Assembly (NCBI RefSeq): GCF_023159225.1
Contig: NC_063181.1
Location: 19,866,073 to 19,930,072 of the forward strand
Source: Perognathus longimembris pacificus
Taxonomy: Eukaryota; Chordata; Mammalia; Rodentia; Heteromyidae
Reading direction: 5' to 3'
DNA length: 64,000 bases
The notes under the pieces are model-generated. The model saw only the letters and a list, made by a program, of their open reading frames with translations. It was not told where the DNA came from and made no database searches. Within the stretch, counting starts at the first letter, position 1. Each line of letters starts with the position of its first letter. A program made the translations under genes and the position numbers. Below, piece after piece: positions 1 to 11,205 of the stretch.

Positions 1-647
1 AATCCTTTTCAAAGCTATGTCTTTCTATTCATTTTTTAGCATGGACTTAAAAAAAAAGAAAAACAATATTTGAATAATCATACTGAACATTTTCTTAATC
101 ATACCTACTAGGTTGTTAGGTTTCTTTCATGTTTTTCATATTATGCAGGTAACAGTTTAGAAAATTTTCATTATTATCCCACAAAATGCATATTAATTGC
201 AGTATTTAATGAAAACAGCCTGCCTATATTTCAGGTCTCATAACCTTCGGCAATTCCTTTTTCATTGTACTCACCTTTTACTCGAAACCAATCTCCCTTT
301 CATTTTTCTTTTAATTTTGTCATAACAGCACTTATTTCAGTCACCAAATTCTCTTCTGGCTATTATACCTATGTAATATTCTACCCAAATGTATTTGCTG
401 TTATAATAGCAATTTGTGTTCTCCCAAGTTTATGCAAGTATTAATTGATAATTATTCTCTATTGCTTAATGCAGCAAAGGTTGTTAAAAAGATATGAGTT
501 GGAATCCTTCACCTCTTTAGAATCTTATAGGAGATGACTAAAATTGTTTTGAACACTGTCCAATCATTTTTTTCTGAAATACTAGCACATGATACCTCAC
601 TGGCCTTATTATAAAAAGTCAAAGACAAAAGAAGTATGTTTAAATTT
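1..647. other. AT-rich sequence, no gene recognised
   Basis: I see no exon-like frame, repeat family or RNA gene here. The segment is ordinary AT-rich non-coding DNA ending at the T-rich 3' end of the minus-strand L1 that follows. Confidence 0.5.
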
Positions 648-1066
648 CTTTTTATTATTAAATCTCTATTAACCTTAGTATCACCATTTTGATGTTCTCC
701 TTCCCTTAAAAGGCGAAGCAGTACTGTAAACCAACTGTACAACTTTGGGGTGGTAGGAACGAGTTGGGGAGAAGGGAAGGCGGGAGAAAAATGAGGGAGG
801 AGGACAAAAAGATTGATAAGGAATGTACTCACTGCCTTACGTATCTATCTGTAACCCCTCTGTGTATCACTTTGACAAAAAAATTAAATAGTAAATAAAA
901 GAAAAATAAAAAATCTCTATTAAACAGAAGGGTTATAGTTACATAAATCTGGCCAAGAATACAGTTCATTTTGTACAATGTCACCTCTTCCCTTGCTCTA
1001 CCCCAGTTTTTCCCTCCCATCCCACCCAAAAGTTGGATAGTTCATTTTTCACAAGATACCTTGTGG
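648..1066 (-). mobile_element. L1 3' UTR fragment, interrupted by another L1
   Basis: On the minus strand this matches the 3' UTR of the L1 family repeated through the window: a T-rich left end, then a block corresponding to the conserved region beside the tail (ggttatagttacat), then a pyrimidine-rich stretch that is the complement of the family's G/A-rich tract. It is strongly 5'-truncated. A plus-strand L1 end is inserted near its tail at 673-910. The right boundary is approximate. Confidence 0.7.
673..910 (+). mobile_element. 5'-truncated L1 3' end with 13-bp TSD
   Basis: Plus-strand L1 3' UTR containing the G/A-rich tract, the block ggaatgtactcactgcctta, the terminal 'cccctctgtgtatcactttg' motif and an A-rich tail. 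The 13-bp sequence aaatctctattaa occurs at 660-672 and again at 911-923, so the borders are exact. The insert is 238 bp and has no coding capacity. It lies inside the 3' end of an older minus-strand L1. Confidence 0.9.
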
Positions 1067-2980
1067 GGGAACCATAGCAGAGGACCAGTGTTAAATTTCA
1101 TGTGCCATATAATTCATTCTAGCACATGATATATTCTTTGGGCCTGCTATATAATACGCAATTTTTAACTCTTTGATCTCATTTTGTCATTTGTATAATA
1201 AATATTAAAGTTGGCTATGGTTCAAACCAGAAAGTAAATGTAGTTCATTTAATACGGTTTCTTTATGGGAACTGTATGTTCACTTAGGTTACAAACTGGT
1301 TCATGAACTACACACAGAAGAGAGAGACTTTGATTTATAAAGCCTGGTTTTCTTCATAATTTTATCTCTCCACAGTTGCTGGAGGTGATTTTTTGCCCAT
1401 TGATACAACAATCTAAATTGGTAAGTAATCACTATGTATTGCTTTGACAATGTATAATATAAAGCAAATATGACAGTATAAATGTATTTTTCTGGTAATG
1501 ATATAGGTCAGTGACAAAGATCAATCTCACCAATAGACTCAGTTGATACAAACAGCATAATAAAATATTTTAAGAAGCTGTGAATAAGCAAAGGAAATAA
1601 GCATCTGTCTCAATCATGATTTTGAATTTTGTTCTTTTATAACACAGGGACTTCAATTTCATTCCATTCTGTTCAATAGGGACATTGTCTTCAAATCACA
1701 TGTTATCATTCATCATTTGAATTACATGAAGCAAAACTTCATTTGAAACTCAATCAATTTCAAGGGATAACTTAATGGGATTTTTAATCCATTCATTTGT
1801 TTTAACTTTACATTATTAAGATTATTCATCATATATTTCAGAAGAATTTATATTCTTAGATATCTGACCATATCAAGAAAATAGTAACACTGTCTACTGT
1901 CTCCATTATGAAATTTCAAAGTACATATTCTTTTATGAAAAAGCACAGATTTAATGTTTGCATTATTGTTGCTCTTATTACTTTATGTGAGGTAAACATG
2001 CAATTTTAAAAGTTGTGAATTATTTGAAAAAATTGTTTGTATATTTATTCTCCCTGTGATACCTTCGGAGAATTTCAGTCCTGTGTTTACCAAAGAAAGC
2101 TTTTTCCAGTCACTGTCCAGTGATTAAAAAGACCACTAAGATTTGATGTGAGTAGGCTTTTTGGTTGTTCAGATTATCTCTAATTCTTCAAACCTGAGAA
2201 ATAGATGAAAAAAATCAACCTCAGATAATAAGTCATGACCTTTTTGTTTGTTTTTGTATTTGTTGTTTTCTATGAAACTGTAGCTATTCTCTGGATCATA
2301 AATCATTGTAAACTGTCTGCTTTCAAATGAATAAGACAAATCATCAATGACTGTCTTAGCAACAAACTTCCTCTAGAGATTCCTGAAAGTCTGCTTTTCA
2401 GTCAATTCCAATCCTATGTCTCTTGAGCCAGATTTTTGTCTAAGAATACTCTTCCTTCCCACTAGGTTGCCTACAGAAGAGATTATTGGTAGATGATTAA
2501 CTTTTGTGCCAAGTATCAATGTCTGACCCAAGGGGAGCCCATTATCAGATAAGTTGATTGATGTTTCATATTCTGACAGAACAAGATAAATTGGGACAAT
2601 CAGACTTTCCTTTTTGTCAGCTTGAATTATAATTTTGGAAGAAGTTAAATGGATTTTATGAATCATAGATAATGCTGTGCCAAAGGGGAGAATAAAGGTA
2701 ATAAAAGAACTTCTAGAACAGTTCGAGAGTAAATGCCTATGTCCCAGTAATTATACAACTAATCAAATACTGACAAATATATAAGCGTACTGACAGTACC
2801 TTCACAACATGTAAAAAATGCTTAGCAAACAAGGCATCCATATATTAATTTTAAATGAATAATTTGAAAATAGCTTCAATGAAACTTAAAGTCTGAGGAG
2901 AAAACTAGTAATATAATGCAATAATCTGGCAGAGATGTAGCTGTTCATGTTGTTATGATTTAAAAAATAATGAAATACAG
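1067..2980. other. Non-coding sequence, mostly unassigned
   Basis: AT-rich sequence without a recognised repeat family or exon, apart from the 97-codon minus frame at 2373-2666 listed separately. No RNA gene was seen. Confidence 0.45.
2373..2666 (-). other. Unidentified 97-codon open frame
   Basis: An ATG-to-stop frame of 97 codons on the minus strand. The composition is not simple-repeat driven and includes a hydrophobic stretch (IVPIYLVLSEYE) and a basic C-terminal third (GRKSILRQKSGSRD). I recognise no domain. No splice sites, tail or TSD define it. It could be chance, an old transposon remnant or a missed exon; chance is likeliest. Confidence 0.15.
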
Positions 2981-3237
2981 TTGGGTGCTGGTAGCTCATT
3001 TCCATACTCCTAGTTTGTTAAGAGGTTGAGACTTGAAGGTCAGGATTCAAAACTAGAAAGGACAGGAGGTTCCTGGAGACACTTTTCTCTAATTGTCACC
3101 AAAATGCAGGAAGTGGAGTTGTGGCTAAAGTGATAGAACACTAGCCTTGAGGTAAAAAGCTCAGGGACAGTGCCTAAGCTCTGAGTTCATGCCCCAAGAC
3201 TCTCCCCACAAAAATATAGAAAAGAAAAACAAATACA
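2981..3237 (+). mobile_element. B1-like/ID composite SINE
   Basis: Begins with a 7SL-type head (gggtgctggtagctcat, followed by the decayed 'aatcctagctactcaggaggctgag' region) and continues into an ID-like 3' module (gtggctaaagtgatagaaca). It ends in the recurrent 'agctcagggacagtgcc' box and an A-rich tail. It is diverged, with no clear TSD. Confidence 0.75.
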
Positions 3238-4009
3238 AAAGTAGTACTCATTTATGTATACACAAGTGATACTTTTTATCTATATGTACTGGCATCATTG
3301 AAAATTTGAAGTTTGTTGTAGAAATGTAATCAAAGGAATTCCCTTAAGTCCATTATTCCCAATCTTAGATGATGTCTTAAAAGATCTGTACTTGTAAAAG
3401 TTGAGAGCTTACATATTGAAGAGAAAATAACTTGAGGAATTGAAAGGAAATAATATCACACATGTATTACTTAAATGCTTCCTTACAAGTATAAAACCTA
3501 TCCTGAAAAGGACAAACAATATATCTATGTATACAAGAATTACTTATGTGGATTGCTCTTACAAGTATGTGACTCATCTCTCTATACCATAAGGCACGCA
3601 CTGTCTATACATAACTCATTCTGATTAATGACTTCCATTTCATGTTATGGCAGTCATTGTATTCAAGGGACCAGTATGCTGTAGCCTAACTAGTAACAAT
3701 GCCTCCACTCTTTACTGAATTTCATCATTAAGTGGGGTGGGTGCAATGAACATATTTGCAAATACATCAATATTACACAAGATATTTGGAATGTGTGAGT
3801 ATGTATTTAACAGGAAGTTGCTTAATAAATTTGGTTAATCTTTTACCATGTCTTATGTATAAGTTATAATTGAATATAAGTATCTGTATATACCCAGAAA
3901 AGTGTTCATAGTCTTGTACAATATATTTTTTTCCTGTTGAGATTTTTTTAAATTTTGTTACACATTTTCAGCTGTCTCTAGTTTTGTATTTTTCTTTTTT
4001 CTTAGCTTT
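3238..4009. other. No feature recognised
   Basis: AT-rich sequence with no repeat family, open frame or RNA gene that I can support. Confidence 0.5.
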
Positions 4010-4475
4010 TTGGAATTAATTAACTAATTGCCTGTACTTAAGGTTTGAACACTGGATCAAGCTTCCTTGTCATGCTCGCATACTTGGTTCTCCATCATTT
4101 GAACTATGCCTCCAGGCTCCATATAGAGCCCAAGGGACTTTTCTGCCTATGCTGGTTGAAATCTGAACCATCTGAAGGCTCTCAGCCTCCTGAGTAGCTA
4201 GTCTTTTATTTTATTTTTTATGTTTTATCGTCAAGGTGAGTTACAGAGGGGTTACAGTTACATACATTAGATAGTGAGAACATTTCTTGTCCAACTTGTT
4301 ACTCCCCCTTCCCCATTTTTCTTGCACCTCCCCTTCCCCCGAGTTATATAGTTAGGTTACAGCATATTGCCTTGTAAGTATTGCTGTTGCATTGGTTCAC
4401 TATTTATCCTTTGTCTCATCATTTTAACATTCCCCTTGCCTTCCCTGATAGCTAGTCTTACATGCATGAAAACCA
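4010..4475 (-). mobile_element. B1-like/ID composite SINE split by an L1
   Basis: Read on the minus strand, the 7SL-type head lies at about 4450-4475 (tcatgcatgtaagactagct) and resumes at 4204 downwards with the 'tagctactcaggaggctgag' B1 motif, followed by a decayed ID-like module to about 4010. An L1 end (4206-4448) interrupts it. The head and body line up once the L1 and its TSD are removed. Confidence 0.75.
4206..4448 (-). mobile_element. L1 3' end inserted in a SINE
   Basis: Minus-strand L1 3' UTR with its tail at the left (T/A-rich, 4206-4230), the motif gttacagaggggttacagtt and the complement of the G/A-rich tract. The 11-bp TSD tagctagtctt lies at 4195-4205 and 4449-4459. It is inserted in the B1 part of a SINE and is therefore younger than it. 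Confidence 0.88.
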
Positions 4476-4639
4476 GCAGCAAGCTGGCTTTAAGAACATT
4501 GGGCATGGTTGTTTTAAAACATTTGGTCAGCCCTAATGCCTACACATTTTCAAGTATAGTTTCTCTATTTTATTTTATTCTTTTGAGTGGACAATGGTAT
4601 TCTCTATCCTTATATACTTAAAAAAAAAATGCCTGTTTG

Positions 4640-4852
4640 GGGCCTTCAACTTGGGGCCTGTACACTGTTCCTGAGCTTAAAAGCTCAAGACTTGTGCTTT
4701 ACCTGTTGAGTCACAACTTCACTTCTGGCTTTTTGATGATCAACTGGAAATAAAAGTCCCTTGGTTTTGTCTGACTGTTGGCTTGGAACAATGAGCCCCA
4801 GATCTCGCCCTTGTGCTTTGCTAGGATTACAGATGAGAGCTTCCAGCCACAG
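4640..4852 (-). mobile_element. B1-like/ID composite SINE
   Basis: Reverse complement of the composite SINE: the ID-like end lies at left (cctgagcttaaaagctcaag), the linker matching 'ccaattaaccaccag' in the middle, and the B1 head at right (ctaggattacag..gagagcttccagcc). Diverged. Confidence 0.75.
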
Positions 4853-6277
4853 TTCTTTTTTGATTGATCAATTGATTGATTTTACAGAAACAGCCCCTTT
4901 TCCTACTTTTGCAGACTAGCTCTGAGCTTCATCATTCCTTACTTCTTGATTAATTTCTGAGACTTGTGTTTAGCCCAGAATTATGACTTTACACTTTTTA
5001 CATTTCTGGTTTTTCTTGAGGGTTTCCTTTTCAACTTCCCTTTACAAAAAGCTGAACTGAGATGTTTAGTTTTCCTAAGGTGTTGCATCTCAGCTTCCTC
5101 TTGGAGTCTTAGGAGGTCTTTCATAAGCCTCTATTTAAAATGTCTTGATCCAGGGAGAGTATCAGTCTCCCTGCAGCTTTCCCAAGGAAAATCATTCCTT
5201 TCCCTGTTAGAGATCCAAGCTAAGAGCTCAGTCGTTTAGCCATTATCAGATCAATTAAGAACAATTTGCATCATTTTGTTCAACCGGTTCTAGAGAAGAA
5301 TTGAACCTCAGGAGCCATTGCAGTTCAAATAGGACAGTGCTTTGTAGCACTTAGTGGGGGAAAGCAAGAGAGACTGGATTTTCTTTTACTATTTTTAGTG
5401 TAGATTTTTTTTTCTTGAATATTCATTTTGTTGCTGTGAATATTTTCCCCAGTGTTCTTCTAAGATTTTTAGCCTGTATTTGTTTGATATTTGTTCTCTC
5501 CATTGAGGAATGGTGATTCTTAGTATGATATTTTGGCACGCAAAATTGACTATATTTGAAAATATTAACTTAAGTGGTATAAATGACTCAATTTAAAAGG
5601 AAAAGTCATATGTTGGGATAAATTTAGTTACTAATTCACCAAGTGTGAAATTTATTATCATTTTAAATCATCTATTTAAATTTTCATATCTCAGTTAAGT
5701 TAGAAAAGTTGGATTAGTAATTTCTTGAAGGATGGCTTTGGGTGTGAAATTATTTCAGACATAGAAATTGTACTGAACTAGCTGGCATTTGTTAGTGATC
5801 AGTGAAAATTTAGGTATTTTGATCTTATACTGTTGATAATATAGTGTCATTATATATATATTAAGGAAAATATTTAAGGTTACAATAATAAAATTAATCT
5901 CTTTAGAATAATCACATGTCAGTTTTACTTAATAGTTTTATATGAATGTATCATGATTAATGATTGGAAGTGGGAAAACAGTAATGATCTGACTTTTGGG
6001 TAAATTTGTGCATAATTATTGTGAATAAGCAAGAATTCCACTAAAGGAAAAAATATGTAATTGTAAAAATATCTATATAGTTTGCAAATATACAAACTAT
6101 TTTGAATGTTTCATTTTATTAGCATAATATGTAAACAATAGTCTTTTCTGTAAAGTATTGACATTAGCAAGAAATTATAGGAAAAAAGGAATTAAATCAT
6201 GTCTCAACTTGCTAATTAAACATTTTTAAAAAGCAGAGAAAGGCAAAGGAATTTTGTAATGGGAAAAAAGAAAAATA
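4853..6277. other. No gene recognised
   Basis: A short TGAT-rich stretch follows the SINE (4859-4885). The part at about 4960-5380 is somewhat less AT-rich but has no family match I can name. The rest is AT-rich non-coding DNA. Confidence 0.45.
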
Positions 6278-6397
6278 GAATTGTAATGGGGTCCCACCAA
6301 GGGAGTGGACCACAATGAAATGGGGTCCAAGGGGGGGAAATCCCCCTTCCCTCCAAGAGTCCACCACTCAGAAACAGTCTCAAGTAAAACAGATGGA

Positions 6398-6403
6398 TTT
6401 ATT
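6398..6403 (-). promoter_or_regulatory. LTR polyadenylation signal AATAAA
   Basis: The hexamer tttatt on plus is AATAAA on minus, about 140 bp downstream of the TATA box within the LTR. Confidence 0.65.
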
Positions 6404-6541
6404 GGGGACGTAAAAAGTATATTGACTGGCCAGGGTCACATTCTGGGAGCTGGGACCTCAAAAAGCAGGCTGACCAGCCAGGGCCACAGCCCTGACTTGG
6501 GAGCTGGGACCGTGTGCCCCTGGGCCATGCTCAGGGTTGGG

Positions 6542-6548
6542 TTATAAA
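6542..6548 (-). promoter_or_regulatory. TATA-like box of the LTR
   Basis: The minus strand reads ctttataac inside the LTR, upstream of the AATAAA in element orientation. Two similar segments with inverted CCAAT motifs (6575-6602 and 6624-6651) lie upstream of it, as in a retroviral U3 promoter. Confidence 0.6.
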
Positions 6549-7017
6549 GGCAAATACCACATGGTCAAGCTTGCCACACACAGGTGGCCAATGAGGTTAC
6601 AACACTTACTGAGCATGCCAGGTCACACGCAGATGGCCAATGGAGTTACAGTCTGTCTCATAGTAACTGTTTGAACCAACCTATTTTAGTTAAAAGTGGC
6701 ACATGGATTTGGTGGGGCTCACATGATGCAGACTGATATGCCTACTCATGGGAGGACACTGGTTTAACCTTGAATGTTCCTTGAATCTTCCACAACTCAG
6801 GTGGTCAAGCAGTTTACAAAATCTTATCACAGTGAAGGGGAACTTCTCCAAATTCTGAGCAGACAGGGCACACTCTTAACCCTGAGGCTCATGGTCAGGG
6901 GAGATCTTAGTGAAGATGGAGTCAGTTCCTGCACTATTTAACTGATATGGAGTCAGCCTGACACCCCTCAACAGCCAATGATTGTGATAGCCAGATCTGA
7001 CCTCCACATTACAGAAT

Positions 7018-8598
7018 CACAATAAAATATTGATAATAAATACAAAAGAAACACATTCTTAAATTCAAACTACTTTTTGGTTAGCTCCTGAAAACATAGT
7101 AGGGATATAAATTAGAGAGCAGTGATTATAGATATAGAAGATGTTTTAAGTTTATGAAGAAATGCAATACCATTGGAGAAACTTTAAAAAAAAAAAAACA
7201 AAATGATTACACGTTTAAATTTTGATTGGTTTTACCTGAGACTGTTTTTGCATGTGTTATATTAACTAACCCAGAATATACTGAAGATAACAATTTTTAG
7301 ACAACTATACTAAAAAATTCAAAATACTTCCACACCTACATCTCCAATTCTATGTCCGCTCACATACAGGCCTACTAGCAACCTCTTGTTAATGACTTTG
7401 ACAGCATTTCATGCCACTGTGTGAGATATATGCAAACTTTTTGGCTGGTGAGCCTGTGCTTATATTCCAGGGCAACAGTCTGAGAATAGCAGGGACTTGC
7501 ACTGAGAAATATATTTCAAGTATGATCTGATGGCATTCCAGTGGTCTATCACAGAGAGAGTAATCAGAGAATAATAAGGTGTAAATAGAAAACATCAGGT
7601 TAGAAATTTCTATTGAAAAGTTTGAAGACCTTAACAAAAAGTTGAATAGAATACAAAAAGAAAACAACAACAAACTACAACAAACAAACAAACAACAAAC
7701 ATGACATAGTTTATAGAAATTAAACATATAGGAACACAAAATGGAAATGCAAAATTATAAAAATTACATAAAATCTACATGTAAAACCTTTATGTGGCTA
7801 TGTAAGAACCCTGCATTGTAGTGACCTAATGATAGTAGCCATTTTTCTTGATAAAATAAGGAAAAGATAGTTACATGTGATGTAAAGAAAAACTCTCAAG
7901 AGAGTCAATAATTTCTTAGAGACTTCAACACGAAGATTTTTAACTACTGACTTAACAGTTCTTACGTCATTATATAGTTCTTCATAATCTTTTTCCCCTA
8001 TGTATGGGTATTATTTCAAAGTACGTCTCATTAAAAACCTATGTAATTTAAATTATGCACGTGTTATTGTGTTCAACAATTTCTGTTACAATAACAAATA
8101 TGTGAGGTAATCAACTTATAAAGAAAAATATTTTATCATGGGTCATGGTTTAAGAGATTCTACTCCACAAATGAATGTGCTGTTCGCATTGTGTGAGGTA
8201 TTCGTTCTCACCTAGAGTATGCGGAAAAGCTATCCCCTTGCCTCATGGCAAGGGAGTGAGTCGAAAAGGGAAGGGTCCATGTCCTCTTATTTTCTCCAAG
8301 GAAAACACATTCCCAACAACTTAACATCTTCCAGGAGACACTGCCTACTGAAAGTTCAATGACCTTTATTAGTGCTCCATGCTGGAGCAAGCCTTTGACA
8401 CTTAGATCTCTGGGAGACATTTATTCAAACCATAATATGTGTACATGTGAATAGGTGAATGAATCTATTTTTTGTGTTTACTTCCGTGATGCTTTTCAAA
8501 TTATAATTTTACTATAGATTATCTCTTTAAATGCCAGCTCTATCTATGTAAATTTTGTTTTAAATAATAGATTTATGAAGTATTTTAGATTTTTAATA
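7018..8598. other. Mostly unassigned; small CAA-rich tract
   Basis: A CAA/CAAA-rich tract lies at 7668-7700. The part at about 8200-8430 is less AT-rich and contains a phrase resembling old interspersed repeats (gagacatttattcaaaccat), but I cannot assign a family. No exon is supported; the 116-codon minus frame at 7389-7739 partly reads the CAA tract. Confidence 0.4.
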
Positions 8599-8830
8599 CT
8601 TTTATTTTTGGTTGGTCATGGGCTTGAACTCTGGGATTGGAAGCTTGTCCCTAAGCTCTTCAGCTCAAGGATAGCACTCTACCATTTGAGCAACAGTACC
8701 CCTTCTAGTTTTCTGGTGGTTAATTGGAGAAAAGAGTCTCACAGATTTTCCTGTCTGGGGTGGCTTTGAGCATGATCCTCAGTTCTCGACCTCCTGCATC
8801 ACTAGGCATGAGCCACCGGCGCCCAGCCCT
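8599..8830 (-). mobile_element. B1-like/ID composite SINE
   Basis: On the minus strand it begins with gggctgggcgccggtggctc (a B1/Alu-type head), continues through 'ccaattaaccaccagaaaac' and ends in the ID-like module with 'gagctgaagagcttagggac'. The head is well preserved. A T-rich tail lies at the left end on plus. Confidence 0.85.
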
Positions 8831-10711
8831 TAAATATTCTATTAATAAATACTTAAATAGCTAGCAGTTAGTGTTTTATTTATGTAAAAGTTGGCATTTG
8901 TACAATTTATTATATAAATTTACTTAAATATAGGCTAAATGCTGAAATATATTTTAATTATAGATAAATGTTTACTGTAGGTTGATTATTTAAAGGATAA
9001 TTACTAAATTTTATAAATCACCAATCACAATTGGAGAACATTGTAAAAATTCTCATTCTGCCTGACTTACTCTAAATGTGAGTTGTTATTTATTGAATGT
9101 TAAAAACAGTTTTTTCTTATTGCTTAAAAATACCTACGGAATGCTAAAAAAAACCTTAAATTTATTTGTATTTTAATATTTTTATATGTGAAATGTTTAT
9201 GTTCTTGATCTCTTCAGATAATTTTACTGATTACATTCATTGCTTAGGAACATTTAATATTACAGATTAAGTAGGATGCTACATTATTACACTTGCAACG
9301 AGTCTACTCATATTTCCTGTTCTTATCTGTTTTGTTTTGACATTTAGCCCTATTTAGACTTGTCAAAATTAATCATTTCAAGAATTCCACAACAATGTTT
9401 TATAACAATAATACTCTTGGATTAATTCAGCGAAAGTTTAAATAACATGTTACCAAGGGCAGCTATTTCAGAGTTATACATCTATGAGTTAGCAAAGGAT
9501 GAAAGGAAATCAGGATGAAGCAGATTTCAGAATTGGCAAAAAAAGGAATAAAGATCTTCATGCTTGTAACAAAACTGTTATTGAATAAGCATTAGGAAAA
9601 GGTCTTGATTTAGCTTAGATTCCATATTGAACTAGTAGACTACCACTTTGGCTATGCCTGGCTGTTTGTGTTAGAGATGATAGTTCATAGACATTATTGC
9701 TCACTCCTGTTAGTTTCTAATCATTGTTCTTCAGATCTGTGTTCTGAGTCCCTTGGATTACACCATGAGTCAAAATCCCATACCTACACACTGTATCCTT
9801 TACAATGGGTACAGGAGCAACAAATGAGTGAAATCAAAACCACACAACCCTCTTGATGGCATTTATGATACCTTATTTACTACAGATGGATGTACACCTT
9901 GATCATATGACACATTAAATAGGTTCCTGTTTTAAAAGTGTGCAAAATATAGGCTTTAGAATTTATCATTCATTGGTTATTAATTGTATATCATTTATAC
10001 ACATTAGTTTAGTCATTTGGTCATTAGTAGTAGTAGCATTTTGTTCAAAACACAAGTTAGCTGCTTTTTTTCTTCCGACCATTTCCATAGACATAGTTGG
10101 GCGTTATGAAATACACACAGGATAAATAATGTAGGATAGATTTAACACTCTAGTCTTTTCTCTGAATTTGCCATCTACTTTTAAACATAATTTAGAAATA
10201 TCTAATGGCTTTTGAGAGAAAATAAATAAATGCATCATATCAGAGTTTTTGTAAATATTTAAAGCTCTATTTTAAATAATACAACAAAATGTGGTGCATA
10301 ATCTGGATTCTATGAGAGGACATTTAATATTTGTTCGTGAATGCACCCGAATAATCAATTTAAAATTTCTATTCACTTTATTCTATTACTTTGAAAATTC
10401 TATATTCATTAATTGATGTCAATGATTACAATCTAATTTATGTACTATCAGCCTTGAAATATCATTAATATCTTTTTCTGTTGGAATATACTCTGTTTTT
10501 TAGTGTTACAAATGAGTCCATTGAATGAATTCTCTGAGTATGCTACAATGTGATAAATAATTCTTTCATTTTTGACTACCATATCTGAGAAACAAAGAAT
10601 TCTGTGAAGTAATAATTTGGCCACTTTCATGACTACAGCTATTATTTACTTTTCAGAGCTAAAATCAAACACAATTCAAGTGTCTGATTTTTTTCTATAA
10701 TTCAGTAATAC
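8831..10711. other. No feature recognised
   Basis: Very AT-rich sequence. No repeat family, RNA gene or credible exon was seen. Confidence 0.5.
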
Positions 10712-10798
10712 CACCCATATATATATATGTACATACTAGTATATATACATATATATGTATATACATACACAGACAGATAGATGGGGACACACACACAC
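10712..10798. repeat. TA/CA microsatellite cluster
   Basis: Alternating TA runs interrupted by TG/CA steps, then a short CA run, directly beside the tail side of the next SINE. Confidence 0.85.
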
Positions 10799-10821
10799 TT
10801 GGTATGTCAGTCATTGGATGT

Positions 10822-11033
10822 GAATGTAGGCCCTGGGAACTATCCTTGAGCTTTTTTGCTCAATGCTAGTGTTCTACCACTTTGAGCCACAGGTTTACTT
10901 CCAGATCACTGGTGGTTAATTGGAGATAAGAGTCTCAGGAACCTACCTGCCTAGACTGGCTTCCAACCATGGTCTTTTGTCTCAGCCTCTGAGCAGCTAG
11001 GATTACAGGTTTGAGCCACTAGTGCCCAGCTAC
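10822..11033 (-). mobile_element. B1-like/ID composite SINE
   Basis: On the minus strand: a B1 head (gctgggcactagtggctcaa), 'tgtaatcctagctgctcag', the linker 'ccaattaaccaccagtgat', then the ID-like end. The adjoining microsatellite probably grew from its tail. Confidence 0.85.
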
Positions 11034-11100
11034 AACATTATCTTGAGAAAGGAGCATTACACTAGACACAAAGACAAAAGGACATATGATAGAAAGATAG

Positions 11101-11195
11101 GTAACAAACAGTACAAGAAATGTATCCAATGCCTAATGTATGAAACTGTAAACTCTCTGTAATTCAGTTTCATAATAAAAAAAATTGAAAACAAA
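11101..11195 (+). mobile_element. 95-bp L1 3' terminus with 10-bp TSD
   Basis: Contains only the last block of the L1 3' UTR (gtaacaaacagtacaagaaa .. cataataaa) and an A-rich tail. The TSD agaaagatag lies at 11091-11100 and 11196-11205. An extreme 5' truncation. Confidence 0.85.
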
Positions 11196-11205
11196 AGAAA
11201 GATAG

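Larger units (their letters stand above)
6282..7013 (-). mobile_element. Solo LTR of an endogenous retrovirus (ERV1-like)
   Basis: A 732-bp element with short inverted ends (tgtaat...attaca; TG..CA) and a 4-bp direct duplication gaat at 6278-6281 and 7014-7017. On the minus strand it has LTR order: U3 from 7013, a TATA-like box at 6548-6542, and an AATAAA polyadenylation signal at 6403-6398 about 140 bp later, leaving an R/U5 of expected size. A 4-bp duplication is typical of gammaretrovirus-like (ERV1) integration; the class call rests only on that. No gag, pol or env and no second LTR is present, so it is the product of LTR-LTR recombination. It is much more GC-rich than its surroundings. 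Confidence 0.85.

Noticed and set aside
4853..5380. Exon at 4964-5239
   Set aside because: The frame lacks splice-like borders and recognisable protein features; composition alone is insufficient.
6305..6547. Coding frame in a GC-rich block
   Set aside because: It lies wholly inside the solo LTR and runs opposite to the element.
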